A stretch of DNA of 64,000 nt from Hoeflea_A sp039025395 (GTDB lineage Bacteria; Pseudomonadota; Alphaproteobacteria; Rhizobiales; Rhizobiaceae): positions 32,499-96,498 of the forward strand of contig JBCCOK010000010.1 in the NCBI GenBank assembly GCA_039025395.1, in the 5' to 3' direction. Of the stretch, positions 35,994 through 44,985 are shown in pieces. The notes below the pieces were generated by a model. It had not been told where the DNA came from. It did no database searches and was given only the letters and a program-made list of their open reading frames with translations. A program made the translations under genes and the position numbers. Each line of letters opens with the position of its first letter. Position 1 is the stretch's first letter.

Positions 35994-37691
35994 CTACTTC
36001 ACGCGATACCAGTCGGCGATGTTCCAGAGTTCGGAATCCCAGACATTCATGACAATACCGCCAAGTGAATTGGCATGCGCAGAAATACGGCCCCTATCAA
36101 CCAGCGGGATGATGACATATTCCTGCATCAGCTTGTCGTTCATTGCCTTGGCCAATTCAGCACGCTCCTCGAGCGCGCCGGTCTGAGCCATTTTGGCCAC
36201 GAGCGCATCGTAGTCTTCGCTGCAAAAGCGCGGCATGTTGTTGCCCTGCCATTGGGTCTCGGGCCGCGGCGCCTGCTCGCATTCCCAGTTCGCCATGTAG
36301 GCTTCCGGGTCCGTTCCATCGAAGTTGTTGGCGTACATTTCTACATCTGCGTAAAACTTCTGGAAGGTATCAGGGCTTGCCGGATCGCCACCAAAGAAGA
36401 CCGACGCGTCGATGTTGCGGAGCTCCGTTTCAATACCGATCTCTTCCCACCACTGCTTAATGAGCGCCTGGAAATCCTGGCGTACGGCGTTGGTAGAGGT
36501 CTGGTACAATATTGACAGGCGGACGCCGTCCTTGGCGCGTATCCCGTCGCCGCCGGCGACCCAACCGGCATCCTCAAGGACCTTTTTGGCGCCCTCGATG
36601 TCCTGGACAAGGCAGCCATCATTGGCCGTCGACTTGTAGATTTCAGGTGCCGGAAGAACGTTGCAGGTCGGGCGGCCCGCACTGCCGTAGCCGATTTCCA
36701 CCAGCAGGTTGCGATCAATGGCCATCGACAGCGCCTGGCGAACGGCCGGATCGGTCAGGAAAGGATGCGGATGCTTGGCGGTCGCACGCTCATCGCCGAG
36801 CGACGGGTCGGGATTTGTCAGGTTGACCTGAATCTGTTCAACGAGCGTTCCGAAGGCGGAGACCGTTTGTCCGATACCTCTTCCTTCCATGGCGGACAGC
36901 ACGTCGGGGGCGAGTTGCATGTTCCAGGCATAGTCGAACTCGCCTGTTTCCAGAACCGCGCGGCCCGCCGCCGCGGTATCACCGCCGCCCTTGAAATTAA
37001 CCGTGGCAAAAGCCGGCTTGGCCGGATCGCGGTAGTTGGAATTGGCATCGAATGAAATCACGTCGTTCGGTCGAAAATCAGTCACAACAAAGGGACCCGT
37101 CCCGATCGGGCCGAAGTTGGCATCCGTGCATTCCGGCGCCTTGGCGCCAAGGCAATCGGCGAACTGAGCCGCCTGTATGATCGGTGCCTGCGCACCGACG
37201 AACGGACCGTAGGGGAAGGGTTTCGGCACATCAAAAGTTACTGTTACCGTCTGGTCGTCGACAACCTTGACGTCGGCAACATCGTTATATTTTTCGCTCT
37301 GCGCGCAGCCGCCTTCCGGGTCCGTGCAGTATTTCCAGGTAAAGGCGATGTCGGCTGAAGTGACCGGGCTCCCATCGGACCAGAGCAGTCCGTCTTTCAG
37401 CTTCCATGTAATGGATTTGAGGTCGGAAGAGACGCCACCATTGTCGACCGTCGGGACACTCTCGGCAAGCCATGGCACCATATTGCCCGCTTCATCATAC
37501 CGAGCCAGCGGCTCAAGAACCAGCGATGCAGCTTCCAGTTCCTTCGTGCCGCCCGAAAGATACGGATTCATGGTCGATGGCGCCTGCCAATAAATGATGT
37601 TGACCTGTCCGTCGGATCCGCGCTCCGCCAGCGCCGGTGACGCCATTGTCGCTGCGGCGAGCGCGCCGAGCATTAATTTTCCTGCCTTCAT
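35994..37691 (-). CDS. Peptide/opine-type ABC transporter substrate-binding protein
   Basis: A 565-residue family-5 periplasmic binding protein. Signal peptide MKAGKLMLGALAAATMASPALA, then NIIYWQAPSTMNPYLSGGTKE, SDGSPVTSADIAFTWKY and AVRQALSMAIDRNLLVEIGYG, the hallmark strings of the family. The ligand may be a peptide, opine or glycoside and cannot be read by eye. Its SGG(T) N-terminal pattern is often seen in rhizobial peptide-like importers. AGGGGAAG precedes the ATG. It is the first gene of a three-gene operon that lacks ATPases. Confidence 0.92.
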   Translation of the reverse strand: MKAGKLMLGALAAATMASPALAERGSDGQVNIIYWQAPSTMNPYLSGGTKELEAASLVLEPLARYDEAGNMVPWLAESVPTVDNGGVSSDLKSITWKLKDGLLWSDGSPVTSADIAFTWKYCTDPEGGCAQSEKYNDVADVKVVDDQTVTVTFDVPKPFPYGPFVGAQAPIIQAAQFADCLGAKAPECTDANFGPIGTGPFVVTDFRPNDVISFDANSNYRDPAKPAFATVNFKGGGDTAAAGRAVLETGEFDYAWNMQLAPDVLSAMEGRGIGQTVSAFGTLVEQIQVNLTNPDPSLGDERATAKHPHPFLTDPAVRQALSMAIDRNLLVEIGYGSAGRPTCNVLPAPEIYKSTANDGCLVQDIEGAKKVLEDAGWVAGGDGIRAKDGVRLSILYQTSTNAVRQDFQALIKQWWEEIGIETELRNIDASVFFGGDPASPDTFQKFYADVEMYANNFDGTDPEAYMANWECEQAPRPETQWQGNNMPRFCSEDYDALVAKMAQTGALEERAELAKAMNDKLMQEYVIIPLVDRGRISAHANSLGGIVMNVWDSELWNIADWYRVK

Positions 37692-38224
37692 TTTTCTTCC
37701 CCTTGTTGTTTAAGGTCTGAGCAAAGAAGCCGACGGTTGTTTCCGCGGTCCTTATTGTTGTTTCGTGGCACAATGGTCGGCGGCTTGCCGTGCAGGCGCC
37801 ACCTTTTGAATTCGCGGACTTTGTGTCGTCCGGGCGATCGACTTGAGGCTCGCGGCGCGCGCCAAACGCACACATACCGCAGTTATAAAAGGACCAATGC
37901 GAGAAAGCGTCGAGGATGGTAGCGATGCCGGAATCTGCGGTGACCTGTCCCGACTGCAAATCGATATTTGCAGGAATGTCAGTAAAAACGGCCGATACCG
38001 CGTGCGGCATCCATTACTCCGTGCACCACTCAAGAACATCGTCAGGAAACGGACGAACGTATCCACAATGACAACTTGAAGCAGCAATTGCAATCTACCG
38101 TGACCGGGCTGCATCAACTAAATGCGGAATCGTTGGCCATTGAAACTGTGCTGACCGAAGGACAGACACGGCAATTGAATCCAACCGCTCTCGGATCGCG
38201 CGTCCGAATACAGCTAGCCACCGC
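37692..38224. other. Intergenic region upstream of the ABC operon
   Basis: This 533-base stretch lies between the LysR stop and the binding-protein start, both on the minus strand. It must hold the promoter of the ABC operon. Short open frames on both strands lack codon-usage or similarity support, and I see no hairpin or RNA gene. Confidence 0.45.
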
Positions 38225-39133
38225 TTAGGCGGCGTTCAGATCCTGTTCCCAGTAGGCGGGCCTGCCGTATTTGGACAGAAGAAAATCAATCAGTACGGAG
38301 ACTTTGGGCGGCGTTGAATGGCTCTTGGGGTAAACCGCCCAGATGTCGCCGACGCGCACGACGGGATAATCCTTCATAACGGCCACAAGCCGGCCATCGC
38401 GCAGATCCTCCCAGACATGGGCGGTGGACTTGATCGAGAGGCCAAGACCGCAAAGCGCAGCGTCGTAGGCATAGTCACCGCTGTCGCCGGTGATGACCGG
38501 ATTGACGGTATGGCTGATCTCGCCTTTGGGGCCGTCGAAGTACCAGACCGGGATTGAAGCAATACAGATGCAGGCATGATTGCACAGGTCCGATGGAGAC
38601 TGCGGCGCACCGTGGCGGGCAATATAGTCTGGAGAGGCACACAGTACGCGCCGGTGACCGCCTAGTTTGCGCGCCATAAGGCTGGAATCGGCCAACGGCG
38701 CGGCCCTGATCGCCAGATCGAATCCCTCGCCGATGATATCAACGAGCCGGTCTGAGAGGCTCATCTCAATGCGGATATCGGGATAGAGCCCCATGAATTC
38801 ATTGAGATAGGGAAGAATATGCTTGCGGCCGAAAAAGGTGTTGCTGGAAATGTGCAGGCGCCCGCGCGGGTTTTCAAGGCTTGCGTCCAGCGTGTCGAAT
38901 GCAATGTCAATTTCATTGAGTGCATTTTGTGCATGAATGAGCAAGACGCGACCCGCCTCGGTCAGTGAAATGCTCCGCGTGGTACGCGCCAGAAGCTGCG
39001 TTCCGGCGGTCTTTTCCAACGCGGCCAACCGGGCACTGGCGGCCGATGGCGAAAGCCCGAATTCACGCCCGGCCTGAGACAGATTTCCGAGACCGGCAAC
39101 ACGCACGAAAAACCTCAGATCCTCAACACGCAT
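38225..39133 (-). CDS. LysR family transcriptional regulator
   Basis: A 302-residue LysR regulator. The N-terminal winged helix-turn-helix covers residues 1-60 (LSPSAASARLAALEKTAGTQLLARTTRSISLTEAG, read across about 27-61), and the effector-binding domain covers about 88-295. The closest recognisable group is the CrgA/DsdC-like cluster that often controls a divergent gene. Here the divergent gene is a 39-codon ORF, with a perfect palindrome in the 95-bp spacer. It lies between the ABC operon and the lyxose isomerase gene, so those are possible targets too. Confidence 0.92.
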   Translation of the reverse strand: MRVEDLRFFVRVAGLGNLSQAGREFGLSPSAASARLAALEKTAGTQLLARTTRSISLTEAGRVLLIHAQNALNEIDIAFDTLDASLENPRGRLHISSNTFFGRKHILPYLNEFMGLYPDIRIEMSLSDRLVDIIGEGFDLAIRAAPLADSSLMARKLGGHRRVLCASPDYIARHGAPQSPSDLCNHACICIASIPVWYFDGPKGEISHTVNPVITGDSGDYAYDAALCGLGLSIKSTAHVWEDLRDGRLVAVMKDYPVVRVGDIWAVYPKSHSTPPKVSVLIDFLLSKYGRPAYWEQDLNAA

Positions 39134-39140
39134 TATCCAT

Positions 39141-39154
39141 ACTTTTCGAAAAGT
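39141..39154. promoter_or_regulatory. Perfect palindrome, candidate LysR operator
   Basis: ACTTTTCGAAAAGT (14 bp, perfect dyad) lies 8 bases upstream of the LysR start and about 75 bases upstream of the divergent small ORF. A TATACT hexamer at about 39175-39180 could be the -10 box of that ORF. The position suits autoregulation and divergent activation. The assignment to LysR is inference. Confidence 0.5.
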
Positions 39155-39228
39155 GAAATGAAAATACGCCCTATTATACTGTTCTGTGGAAGATGCGATA
39201 GTCCCTTCAAACAGGAAAGGGATATATC

Positions 39229-39348
39229 ATGTTGCACACCGGAGATCTCTACGAAGCCCGTGCCCGCCATTACCGGCGTGAAGCTGTCGCCGATGCCGTC
39301 AACGCGATCCGGAAATGGGTGCGGCGTGGGACGTTTTACCTTTTGTGA
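39229..39348 (+). CDS. Small basic protein, 39 residues
   Basis: A short open frame from ATG 39229 to TGA 39348, preceded by AGGAAAGG at a good distance. The peptide is basic and amphipathic: an N-terminal stretch LYEARARHYRREAVADAV, then AIRKWVRRGTFYLL. It resembles in style the small Arg-rich DUF1127-like proteins that are common and often strongly expressed in alphaproteobacteria, but I cannot place it in that family. Support comes from the ribosome-binding site, the plausible promoter and the divergent LysR gene. It could be a regulatory peptide or leader, and no function is claimed. Confidence 0.55.
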   Translation: MLHTGDLYEARARHYRREAVADAVNAIRKWVRRGTFYLL

Positions 39349-39451
39349 TCAAAAAACTGCGGACGTGCCTTGAACGGGCGCGCGCATGATTCCTGCACAA
39401 CGGCTTGCCAACACCTTGGCAGACCGGCCGCCGCCGTCCTCAAAAACCAAT

Positions 39452-40138
39452 TCAAGACAACCAACGCTCATAATCCGAAACGAGGAGATAGACCGGCTCG
39501 GCATCTTCCTCAATGTCTGCGAAGCGGCCGATCGGCCGATGAAATATGTTGTCGGTCATATCGTCATTGACGGTCGAGACCTCGCCCACGAGCGCATCGC
39601 CGCCCTCGCCCCAGAATTCATGCCAGTTGCCGGGGCTCAGCGTAACACTTGCACCCGGTTTCAGCACCAGGGTACCGCCACCGGAAAGCGTCACCGCAAC
39701 ACCATCGGATACCACAACGACATCGGCTTTTTCGTCCAGGTTGCCGTCGGCGTCCGATGCATACATCTTGATCGCAAGATCAGCACCGCCGCGGTTGATA
39801 ATGTCCTCGGTCTTGACGATGTGTCGATGCATCGGCGAAATCTGGTCGCGGCGCGAGATCATTATTTTTTCCGCATATCCCATGCCGACGCCGCCCTGCG
39901 GATCGTCAAGCGAGCCGTTGCGTACGGTGAACAGGAACATGCCAAGTTCATCGAACCGGCCCTCGCCATAATCTGTAACGTCCCAGCCAAGGCGTGCGCC
40001 TATGACGCCGTCCAATTCCTTGCGGCGCTGTTTCATTTCAGTTGGCGAGAGATAGGCAAATGGCGGCAGGTGAAAGCCGAAGGAGCGTATAAAATCATCG
40101 GCTTCTTTCAAGACGTCATTGATATGCGATCGTTTCAT
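39452..40138 (-). CDS. D-lyxose ketol-isomerase family protein
   Basis: A 228-residue cupin-fold sugar isomerase of the D-lyxose/D-mannose isomerase family, interconverting D-lyxose and D-xylulose (EC 5.3.1.15). The metal site is visible as H and H in SPMHRHIVKTEDI, a glutamate just after, and a second His in SPGNWHEFWG. The start at 40138 has GAGGACGAC before the ATG, and a longer in-frame start adds an unlikely leader. No pentose kinase, transporter or other sugar gene is adjacent. The nearest regulator is the LysR gene. Confidence 0.88.
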   Translation of the reverse strand: MKRSHINDVLKEADDFIRSFGFHLPPFAYLSPTEMKQRRKELDGVIGARLGWDVTDYGEGRFDELGMFLFTVRNGSLDDPQGGVGMGYAEKIMISRRDQISPMHRHIVKTEDIINRGGADLAIKMYASDADGNLDEKADVVVVSDGVAVTLSGGGTLVLKPGASVTLSPGNWHEFWGEGGDALVGEVSTVNDDMTDNIFHRPIGRFADIEEDAEPVYLLVSDYERWLS

Positions 40139-40358
40139 GTCGTCCTCGCAAGCAGTTAGAGCGTTTCGGCTCAAATCCGGCGCGACCATAACCGAATCGA
40201 CCAATGTGCCAAAGCCCTGCGCGACATCTGCGCCTTCATTGCGTGGTGGCTTGACGCCGATTGCATTCCAATTTACCAGAACGGCGCCCGCATGCGCGTT
40301 GTCGACTGGACAAAGCGCCGGGCAGACTGTCCGGGCAATGTGCCGGGTGGCCTTTTAT

Positions 40359-40435
40359 CGGAGTGTAGCGCAGCCTGGTAGCGCACCTCGTTCGGGACGA
40401 GGGGGTCGGTGGTTCGAATCCACTCACTCCGACCA
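40359..40435 (+). tRNA. tRNA-Pro (anticodon CGG)
   Basis: Full cloverleaf. The acceptor CGGAGTG pairs with CACTCCG, the D arm contains AGCCTGGTAGC, the anticodon stem CCTCG/CGAGG encloses TTCGGGA with anticodon CGG, and the T arm has GGTTCGAATCC. Discriminator A is at 40432 and CCA is encoded at 40433-40435. No integrase or direct repeat suggests use as an attachment site. Confidence 0.97.
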
Positions 40436-40637
40436 AATTTTTCATTATATTTTAGAAACTTAGCTCTTACTTCGGATACGTGGAATTAGCGCTCCTGCTC
40501 AGTTTCCATATCAGGTCATCGCTTTTGGTTCGTAGATCTTTGCCTAAAAACGCGGGCGATCGATGATCAAAATCCTGCCGGGGTCGCCGATCGTCTCGGT
40601 AACAGCTAGCCCTATCTTGTGTTGTTGGTGAAACGGC

Positions 40638-41282
40638 TCAGGACCCGTGTCGGGGAATCCCGGAGATCAGAGCTAAATTTCGGCGCCGGTTTCTGCCCAA
40701 TATGATCGCCAGAACAATCGCGCCCTTCAAAGTAAAAAGATATAAAGGGTAAGCGAGCAGGATCGGGTCGACCCGGCCAACCGACAGCATCGCGCAGATG
40801 GAGGCAATGAGAGAAACCGCCCATGTCACCATCGTCTCGCTGCCGGGATCGCGATAGGCTTTGACGACAGTAGCGCTGCCGGCCAACAGGCTGATTGAAA
40901 TCGTTACGGCAAGCGCGTAGGCCGGGGTATCGGTATAGTACCATAACACAAGCCCGGCAGCGGCGCAGGCCAGGATCATATAGTCGGATTTTTTCAGACA
41001 ACCGTCGGCCCCCACCCGGATTGACAGGCAGAGGACGACGACTGTCACCGACACCTGCACGCCAGCGAACCACAGCGAGGCTCCGGCGCCTTCGTAAACC
41101 TGCGAAACGAACGCGATTGCGCTCAACACGGTCCAGACCAACCATGATGCGCGCTGCGGTCTGATCCGCCGCATTGAGGTGTCGACGATGTAAGGAACGT
41201 AGGCAAAGACGATCAAGACACCTGACAGGACGCCGAGAACCTCCATTGACTTGCCGGGATCGGAAAATTCACTGCTCATCAT
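40638..41282 (-). CDS. PQ-loop/SemiSWEET-like integral membrane protein
   Basis: A protein of about 214 residues with six to seven hydrophobic segments. The first helix and loop (VLIVFAYVPYIVDTSMRRIRPQRASWLVW) resemble the PQ-loop repeat of MtN3/SemiSWEET proteins, with the proline-containing YVPYI turn. A similar half-repeat follows in the C-terminal part, so the protein may be an internal duplication. Transport of a small solute is possible but unproven. Adjacent ATGs at 41282 and 41279 follow AAGG. A later ATG at 41246 would start directly at the first helix. Confidence 0.65.
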   Translation of the reverse strand: MMSSEFSDPGKSMEVLGVLSGVLIVFAYVPYIVDTSMRRIRPQRASWLVWTVLSAIAFVSQVYEGAGASLWFAGVQVSVTVVVLCLSIRVGADGCLKKSDYMILACAAAGLVLWYYTDTPAYALAVTISISLLAGSATVVKAYRDPGSETMVTWAVSLIASICAMLSVGRVDPILLAYPLYLFTLKGAIVLAIILGRNRRRNLALISGIPRHGS

Positions 41283-41794
41283 TGCCGCTTGCCTTGAATG
41301 CATGCCCTTAGGACGCTCTGGATGTTTCCGCACAGGCTGCCACCCCATCGGCGCGTGAAAACCTGCCGATGGCCGTGCAGTCCAGATGCAATTTCAATGG
41401 GCAAACCGTCGCCGATTACCCGGCTGTGCTGGTTCGATACTGCTTGCCAAGCCATTCCCTGGAGCGGGGACGGTTGCGCAGACAATCGTCTAATGCACGA
41501 GGCATATTGGATGTCTTGCCGGACAAAATTTATGTAGTTTTTGCTACAATGTACTCTGCTTGAAGTAAGGAACCACACCTGCTGTCATGCGATCGCTTCT
41601 ACTTTGCGGCATAAACAAATGAATAAAGTGCGTTGTGCGGGCGCTCAGCGATTATGCGATCAGCGGCAGCGCGTGTCTTTTCGAACGCGACATTTCTTTT
41701 GAGACATGGCCGAAAGTAAAAGGAACCGATTTCACGCTTGATTCAGCAACGCCTCATGCAATGATAGGTTCGGATTTTTGAGGGAGTGTATTTG
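41283..41794. other. Intergenic region between membrane protein and lipoprotein genes
   Basis: About 510 bases between divergent genes. It contains an AT-rich part near 41520-41570 with a small dyad (TGTAG-N6-CTACA) that may belong to a promoter. I see no gene or RNA that I can support. Confidence 0.4.
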
Positions 41795-42175
41795 ATGCGT
41801 CAGTTTGGAATCGTCGCCGCGTCCGTGGTTTGTGCTGCATTACTGGCCGGCTGTCAGACGGTGGGATCGCAAGGGACCGAGAGCCTGCTATCGGCCGCAG
41901 GTTTTCAGCAGAGGTTGGCCGATACACCAGCGCGCCAGGCGCAGATGAACGCCATGCCCCAGGACACCCTCGTCCGTCACGATGTCGGCGGAACACCCCG
42001 CTGGACCTATGCTGATGCGCAAGGGTGCAACTGCATCTATGCCGGTGGACAGAACGAATACAACGCCTTCCAGCGTTTGAGGGAAGAGCGCGAGGTTGCC
42101 GAAATGAACCAGGCCGCTGCCCTGAATGCCCAGATGGACTGGGATTTGTGGGGCCCGTGGATCGGTCCCTGGTAG
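41795..42175 (+). CDS. Small outer-membrane-type lipoprotein
   Basis: A 126-residue lipoprotein. The signal peptide ends in the lipobox LLAGC (cysteine near residue 19), followed by a Ser/Gln-rich linker. A short domain contains WTYADAQGCNCIYAGGQ, a coiled Glu/Arg segment (FQRLREEREVAEMNQAAALNAQ) and a Trp-rich end (WDLWGPWIGPW). AGGGAG is eight bases before the ATG. The family is not known to me beyond similar rhizobial lipoproteins. An envelope location is likely. Confidence 0.75.
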   Translation: MRQFGIVAASVVCAALLAGCQTVGSQGTESLLSAAGFQQRLADTPARQAQMNAMPQDTLVRHDVGGTPRWTYADAQGCNCIYAGGQNEYNAFQRLREEREVAEMNQAAALNAQMDWDLWGPWIGPW

Positions 42176-42736
42176 GGGCGACCCGCTCTATTTGCTGATC
42201 CGGTTCAGGGGCTGCCGGCGGCGGTGGTGATTGGAAACAGCTTCTATGTACAAAGTGCCTAACGGGTCAGAATAGACCTGTTTTGATCCGTTCGCTCGGC
42301 ATTGCCCGCCTTCTGAGCATTCGCCTTTACGGCCATCCATTTCCACCGTAACAAGCTTGATGCTTCGGCGTCCGCGATTATCGTCACGCTGATCTGATGT
42401 TCTACGATGTAGGTAAAACCGCCTGCAGTGTACAAAACGATAAGTCAGATAGAGCTGCCATTCATTTCGGGCTTGGGAAAAAACGCGTCAATATGGCAGT
42501 TTCTGCAACACAGCGGAGTGCTTCACGCGTTGTTCCTTGTCGGAGGTGCTTTATTTCGAAACATTGTTGCCGTGTCGAATCTGAAGCCCACCGTCGCGAT
42601 AGCCGACCACCCTCACTTTTGTAGCGACACAATTTATAATTGATTTTTCAAGAAAGGCTTCTCTTAGTTGTAAACCCATTCAATTTGTCGGATGCTGAGA
42701 ATTTTAAACCAAATATTGCGTTTAAGGATTAGCTCC
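42176..42736. other. Intergenic region upstream of the DUF2279 gene
   Basis: About 560 bases with lower GC than the surroundings, particularly 42600-42736. Overlapping short frames here (up to 75 codons) have no ribosome-binding sites or recognisable similarity. It probably contains the promoter of the DUF2279 gene. Nothing else can be supported. Confidence 0.4.
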
Positions 42737-43717
42737 ATGTTTATGTTCAAGAACCAGCCGAAACTGCTGGTGACTAGCTTCGCTGTTGCCACAGCAGCCC
42801 TGATTTTCGCTTCTCCGGCGTCTGCCTGGAAAAAACAGAATAGCCATGGCGAAAAAGCGGTTGCCGATATCCGTGGCGTTGCCAAGGGTGATCAATTAGC
42901 GCCTGCGCAACATGTTGAATATGTTGAACAGGATTACTCGTTCGACCGCTTCGCCAACGACGTCAAATCCATCCCCTTGGAACTGGCGCTTACCTATGGC
43001 GCCACCATCGGGTTGGGTTTTACCGAATGGGATTGGGGCTCATCTTCTTTCGGATTCAAGTCAGAAGGCTTTTTTGGCAAAAACACGGCGAATGGCGGTA
43101 TGGACAAGCTCGGCCATGCTTGGTCCAGCTATGTCCTCAGCGATGTCTTTGCCCGCCGCATCCGCCGCGCGACAGGCGACCGGCACTCTGCCGCAATATC
43201 GGGTGCGCTGCTTGCCATGGGCGTGCAGACCATGGTGGAAGTCTTTGATGGATTTTCCAGCAGCCATGGGTTTTCATATGAAGACATGGTCATGAACGCA
43301 GCTGGCGCCACATTCTCCTATTTGCGCCAGACAGTTCCTGGCATGGACAAAAAGATCGATTTCCGCCTGGAATACATCCCGTCCGGAAATGTCGGCGGGT
43401 TCCGGCCCCATTCAGATTACTCCGGGCAAAAATACCTGTTGGCCTTCAAACTTTCCGGATTTGAAGTCTTTGAGGAAACGCCGCTGAGATTTCTGGAAAT
43501 TCACGCAGGTTACTTCGCCCGCGGATTCACCGCAAAAGAGGCCAGCATGGGCATATCCCGGCGCCGCGAGACCTATATCGGCATCGGGTTGAACCTGCAG
43601 CGGATTTTGCTTGGCGACAACGCCGAAAACGATAATGTTCTGGAAGATGTGGGCCGCTCCGCTCTGCAGTATTTCCAGGTGCCCTATACCTACTACGGTA
43701 CCCGCAATGATTGGTAA
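42737..43717 (+). CDS. DUF2279 (YfiM-like) exported protein
   Basis: A 326-residue exported protein. The signal peptide ends near ASPASAWK. The central part has the DUF2279 features: GMDKLGHAWSSYVLSDVFARRI, then GVQTMVEVFDGFSSSHGFSYEDMVMNAAG, with conserved His and Asp/Glu inside amphipathic helices that usually sit in or near the outer membrane. The C-terminal third reads as beta-strands. Function is unknown. AAGGA lies nine bases before the ATG at 42737. The truncated barrel gene downstream may once have been its partner. Confidence 0.75.
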   Translation: MFMFKNQPKLLVTSFAVATAALIFASPASAWKKQNSHGEKAVADIRGVAKGDQLAPAQHVEYVEQDYSFDRFANDVKSIPLELALTYGATIGLGFTEWDWGSSSFGFKSEGFFGKNTANGGMDKLGHAWSSYVLSDVFARRIRRATGDRHSAAISGALLAMGVQTMVEVFDGFSSSHGFSYEDMVMNAAGATFSYLRQTVPGMDKKIDFRLEYIPSGNVGGFRPHSDYSGQKYLLAFKLSGFEVFEETPLRFLEIHAGYFARGFTAKEASMGISRRRETYIGIGLNLQRILLGDNAENDNVLEDVGRSALQYFQVPYTYYGTRNDW

Positions 43718-43935
43718 CAGGTTGACCAGAACTGGAATGTCGCTAGCAAAACATCGATTTGGAGCAAAATAGCCAGGCGATGTCGTCGGGAAAGTAGGAG
43801 CGCAATACTCGGTGGGTCTTGAGTTCGGGTTACGGTATGAGCTGACCGCCATCAAGAGTATACATGTTTGGCTCCCGATCACGTTTTGTGGGGACTTAGA
43901 CTTGGTATCAATACACCCCAATCAGTCGTATTTGA

Positions 43936-44433
43936 GATATTTTAACCGGCAGTTTGGAAGTCGGCGACAGCTACCTTGTATCAGCAGGTGTTTCCAAAGC
44001 CCCCGTGTCAGACTTTGAACTGCCGGTACTGTTCACCAAAGTTGTGCTTCAAGGCAACGATTTGGAACTGGAGGTGCAGCTCGAGCAACACTTCGGTCAG
44101 CATGATCATTTGGAACTGACATTTGCGGTCGTGTCGAGAACGGGAGATCTTAAACTTCCTTGCGAAACCAAAGTGAATTTCGCCGGCGGATTCGGTTTGT
44201 CTTATGCATTGGAAGCACCTGATCATGAAAAGGGTACCGAGGGCCGCAGGGGAGACGGCACTTTCAAGTTGCAGAGTTACATGACCTTTGAAGCAGAGTT
44301 TACAAACGAACCGGCTCCGCACCTTTACGTGGTCGCAAAACTGCATCATCGCTCCGGGATATATGCATTGATTAGCGATTCTGAAACCGGCTCAAACTTG
44401 ATCGGCCTGGGGTTACACTTTGATCTTCCTTAG
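43936..44433 (+). pseudogene. Acyloxyacyl-hydrolase/PagL-like outer-membrane barrel, 5'-truncated
   Basis: The open frame 43936-44433 encodes about 165 residues that read as the C-terminal part of a small outer-membrane beta-barrel. Recognisable strings are SLEVGDSYLVSAGVSK, QLEQHFGQHDHLEL, FGLSYALEAPDHE and the terminal KLHHRSGIYALISDS with GSNLIGLGLHFDLP. They resemble PagL/acyloxyacyl-hydrolase-like barrels, which have His-Ser in this place. There is no signal peptide: a stop (TGA) lies directly upstream at 43933, no ATG starts the frame, and the only candidate start is a TTG at 43954 without a ribosome-binding site. Upstream, 43800-43930 is open in another frame but not clearly homologous. 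I infer loss of the 5' end by deletion or frameshift. Confidence 0.5.
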
Positions 44434-44557
44434 AGCGCTTGTGTTGACTCGGACTGATCGGATCCTTGGTTGGTAGCCGGCAGACAGATTTGTCAGACTA
44501 TCGCCATCCGGTAATACAAAATATCGTCAGTAAGGCCATTTCCATGATTTTGAAGAC

Positions 44558-44851
44558 TTACCCGGACTCAACAAGGCGAAAGGCCGTGCCGGTCTCCGTT
44601 GGCTGCCATTCGTAGGTATTGCCGCACCGGAGAAACCGCGTATCGAACGCGTACCTGATGTCACCGATCGGCATGTCGTAACGGGTGGCAAAATCGAGCG
44701 TGTTCTGCGTGACTTCCATTCGAAGCCCATCATCGGAACATTCGACATAAAGAAGGACCCGTGCGGGACCACCATTGAACGCCAGATAAGCTGCAACGGC
44801 TACCAGCAGCGCGGCTCCCAAAAGCAGAGCGACTATATTTCTATTCGGCAC
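44558..44851 (-). CDS. Small single-pass membrane or exported protein
   Basis: A 97-residue protein with a hydrophobic N-terminus (about residues 6-24, IVALLLGAALLVAVAAYLAF) and a small extracytosolic domain with two cysteines (YVECSDD and RFLRCGN) that could pair. It starts with GTG, with AGGA upstream. No known family is recognised. It is convergent with the barrel remnant. Confidence 0.6.
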   Translation of the reverse strand: MPNRNIVALLLGAALLVAVAAYLAFNGGPARVLLYVECSDDGLRMEVTQNTLDFATRYDMPIGDIRYAFDTRFLRCGNTYEWQPTETGTAFRLVESG

Positions 44852-44985
44852 TTTGGCGTCCTGTCTTGGCGTTGCGCGCGGACACGATCAAAGGGATGAA
44901 CCCAGGAAACAATACTTACAAGATTGGTATCGCCGGCGGAAACGTTCAGCCAGTTGATCGACCACGCAGAGACACTCGCCGGTTG

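Noticed and set aside
33794..40435. Genomic island between tRNA-Gln and tRNA-Pro
   Set aside because: No integrase, transposase or direct repeat of a tRNA 3' end was found. The genes between look like ordinary chromosomal transport and metabolism genes.
42397..42643. Open frames of 71-75 codons on the plus strand in the 42176-42736 spacer
   Set aside because: No ribosome-binding site, two overlapping frames of similar quality, low-complexity composition and no recognisable protein features.
43812..44018. 68-codon plus-strand frame upstream of the barrel remnant (starts GLEFGLRYEL)
   Set aside because: It overlaps the much better supported barrel frame and shows no continuous homology. At most it is part of the degraded 5' region.
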